A stretch of 34,164 nt of DNA, taken from contig PMSU01000040.1 in assembly GCA_003168255.1 (NCBI GenBank), positions 1 through 34,164 on the forward strand, read 5' to 3'. How positions within the stretch are numbered: the first letter of the stretch is position 1; every line of letters begins with the position of its first letter. Of the stretch, positions 32,537 through 34,164 are shown piece by piece. The DNA is from Actinomycetota bacterium (GTDB lineage: Bacteria; Actinomycetota; Actinomycetes; Streptosporangiales; Streptosporangiaceae). A program made the position numbers and the translations under genes. A model generated the notes under the pieces. That model made no database searches. It was not told the origin of the DNA and saw only the letters and a list, made by a program, of their open reading frames with translations.

Positions 32537-34033
32537 GTGACCGTTTCCAGCCTGCGTCCGCTGCGGGCGCGCGGCCGCAGCGGTGCCGCCGGCCCTGAGT
32601 CACCGCCAGCAAAGCAGACGCCGCGGCCGCTTGCCGTCGCCGGCCTGATCGCCGCCTGCGCGGCGGCCGGAGCCGGGCTCGCCGCGCTGACCCTGCTCGC
32701 CGCGATCGGCTGGATCGCGGCGCCGCACGCCAGCGTTGGCGCCGGGCTCCCTGGCGTTCTGCGCACCGCCATCCAGCTGTGGCTGGTCGGCCACCATGTG
32801 GGGTTCGACCTGCGCGGCACCGGCCACGTCGGCCTGCTCCCGCTTGGCCTGGTGCTGCTGCCCGGCGTGCTGCTGTGGCAGTCGGGCCGGTGGGTGGTGC
32901 GCACCGGGCGGGTGGAGAGGCTGCGTCATGTTGGTTACGCCGCCCTGGCGCTTTCGCTCCCGTACGGACTGCTCGCGGGCGCGCTCGCCATAGCCAGCCG
33001 GACCGCGCTGTCCGCGCCGTCGGCGGCCCAGGCGGCCGGAGCCGGGTTCCTGCTCGCGTTCGCCGCAGGCGGGCTCGGCGGAGCCCGCGCGCTCGCCCCC
33101 TGGGGGCGGCTGATCGCGCTGCTTCCTGACCGGGCCCGCTGCCTGGTCGTCGGCGCCACCGGCTCGCTTGCCGTTCTCACCGGGATGGGGGCGCTGCTGG
33201 CCGGCGTGTCACTGGTCATCCACGCCGGCGAGTTCAGGCTGGCCAGCGATGAGCTGTCACCAGGCCCGGTCGGCGCTGCGCTGCTGCTGCTCGCCGGGCT
33301 TGCCTACCTGCCCAACGCGGTCGTCTGGGCGATGGCGTACATGATCGGGCCCGGGTTCGCCTTCGGCGTCGGGACCGTCGTGGCGCCGACGGGTTCGGTG
33401 ATCGGCCCGCTGCCGATGTTCCCGATGCTTGCCGCGCTGCCCGCGGCGCCGCCGGGACCGCATGCCGGGGGCCCGGGGCTAGCTTCGCTCGCCATGCTTG
33501 CCACGCCGTACCTGGCCGGGGCCTTCGGCGGGCTGCTCACCGTCCGGACGGCACCGAGCCCGACCATCGAGGGCGCCCCGCTGTGGGGATTCGCCTGCGG
33601 CTGCGTGAGCGGCTGCGTGCTGGGCGCGCTCGCGGTGTTCTCCGGCGGCCCGCTCGGCACCGGGCGACTGGCCACGGTCGGCCCCTCCGGGTGGCAGATC
33701 GCCCTCGTTGCCACCCTCGAGCTAGGAGTGGCCGCCGCCATCAGCGCGGGAATCGCGAACTGGCTGCTGATCCGCCGCAGGCGGGCCCGGGTCGCCGCAG
33801 TGCCGGCGGCCGGAAGCGACGTCGCCGCGGCGCCGGCCGGGAACGACATCGCCGACGACATCGGCGGACACCGGATCTACATCAATCCCTGGGCAGACGA
33901 ACAACCCGACCCAGTCCTGCCGGACCCTGCCACGCCGTTCCCCGTCCCTGTCGATCCGCCGCAGTTACCTACCCCCGCGACGAGGGTTAAGGACACGTCG
34001 TGGCATAAACCGTCGTTTCCTGGTCCCGGATGA
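32537..34033 (+). CDS. perM: PerM-like integral membrane protein (DUF6350)
   Basis: A 498-residue membrane protein with about 9-10 hydrophobic segments. It matches the actinobacterial DUF6350 family, including the characteristic block NAVVWAMAYMIGPGFAFGVG followed by APTGSVIGPLPMFPMLAALP. In mycobacteria the homologue PerM is linked to cell division and persistence and lies downstream of sucCD and before purN, as it appears to here. The C-terminal tail (after about residue 410) is hydrophilic and Pro-rich (DPATPFPVPVDPPQLPTP). The start GTG 32537 follows AAGGATGG; no better start is visible. The last six residues (SFPGPG) and stop are supplied by the dispersed repeat beginning at 34012. Confidence 0.88.
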   Translation: MTVSSLRPLRARGRSGAAGPESPPAKQTPRPLAVAGLIAACAAAGAGLAALTLLAAIGWIAAPHASVGAGLPGVLRTAIQLWLVGHHVGFDLRGTGHVGLLPLGLVLLPGVLLWQSGRWVVRTGRVERLRHVGYAALALSLPYGLLAGALAIASRTALSAPSAAQAAGAGFLLAFAAGGLGGARALAPWGRLIALLPDRARCLVVGATGSLAVLTGMGALLAGVSLVIHAGEFRLASDELSPGPVGAALLLLAGLAYLPNAVVWAMAYMIGPGFAFGVGTVVAPTGSVIGPLPMFPMLAALPAAPPGPHAGGPGLASLAMLATPYLAGAFGGLLTVRTAPSPTIEGAPLWGFACGCVSGCVLGALAVFSGGPLGTGRLATVGPSGWQIALVATLELGVAAAISAGIANWLLIRRRRARVAAVPAAGSDVAAAPAGNDIADDIGGHRIYINPWADEQPDPVLPDPATPFPVPVDPPQLPTPATRVKDTSWHKPSFPGPG

Positions 34034-34164
34034 TCGTGCGGTGCCCGCGGACCCGGCCGGCCGGACTGCTCCCGTCACACCAGCACCATCGACCCCGTGA
34101 GCCGCGTCTTCCGTAGCGCCGCCGAAGATCGATGTGGCGTAGCCCCCCACCGGTGGGGGGCTAC
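34012..34164 (-). repeat. Dispersed repeat element, copy B (inverted, cut by window end)
   Basis: On the minus strand this repeats the element at 5582-5747: the right arm CACATCGATCTT side, tail, and the end AGGAAACGAC (here 34012-34021). Its left palindrome arm AAGATCGATGTG is at 34125-34136 and the ACCGGT centre at 34149-34154; by symmetry the palindrome should end near 34178, outside the window. It overlaps the last codons and stop of perM. Confidence 0.78.

Overview
The window reads as chromosome of a high-GC (about 70 % by eye) actinomycete. The signs are strong GC bias at third codon positions, many GTG starts, Shine-Dalgarno sites such as GGAGGA, and conserved actinobacterial gene orders (uvrD1/pcrA - B12-binding protein - sucC - sucD - perM). 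The families suggest a Streptomyces/Streptosporangiales-like soil actinomycete; the genus cannot be fixed from the sequence alone.

Layout. 1-483: two truncated pieces meet, a LuxR/LAL-type regulator fragment (+) and the 5' end of galT (-). 656-4547 (+): a CNNM/CBS-domain membrane protein, guaA and a secreted G1-type glutamic endopeptidase, closed by a hairpin. 4674-5328 (-): a secreted Kelch-type protein broken by a frameshift and a nonsense codon. 5329-5801: repeats, including one copy of a dispersed 54-nt palindrome. 5802-10853 (-): kynureninase, an unusual CoxG-RpoA-alpha-CTD fusion with a membrane anchor, a PIG-L/LmbE deacetylase and a Tat-type flavin amine oxidase.

11335-22595 (-) is a large phosphate-uptake locus. 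Two near-identical secreted PstS paralogues, each followed by a strong hairpin, precede pstC-pstA. Three extra genes then sit between pstA and pstB: a 772-aa secreted protein with a PstS-like region and C-terminal anchor, a second PstS-like protein ending in a sorting-signal-like tail (LASNG, hydrophobic stretch, RRRRK), and a sortase-fold membrane protein that lacks the catalytic His and Cys. This six-gene pst operon with an apparently dead sortase is one of the two most interesting systems here; the other is the CoxG-alpha-CTD fusion.

23028-27412: a 4-aminobutyraldehyde-type dehydrogenase and a saccharopine-dehydrogenase-like enzyme (-), divergent from an APC permease (+), probably for amine or amino-acid catabolism. 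27531-34033 (+): pcrA/uvrD1, an IcmB-like B12-binding subunit, sucC, sucD and perM. The window ends inside another copy of the dispersed palindromic element, which supplies the last six codons and stop of perM. No rRNA, tRNA, CRISPR array, transposase or phage gene was seen.
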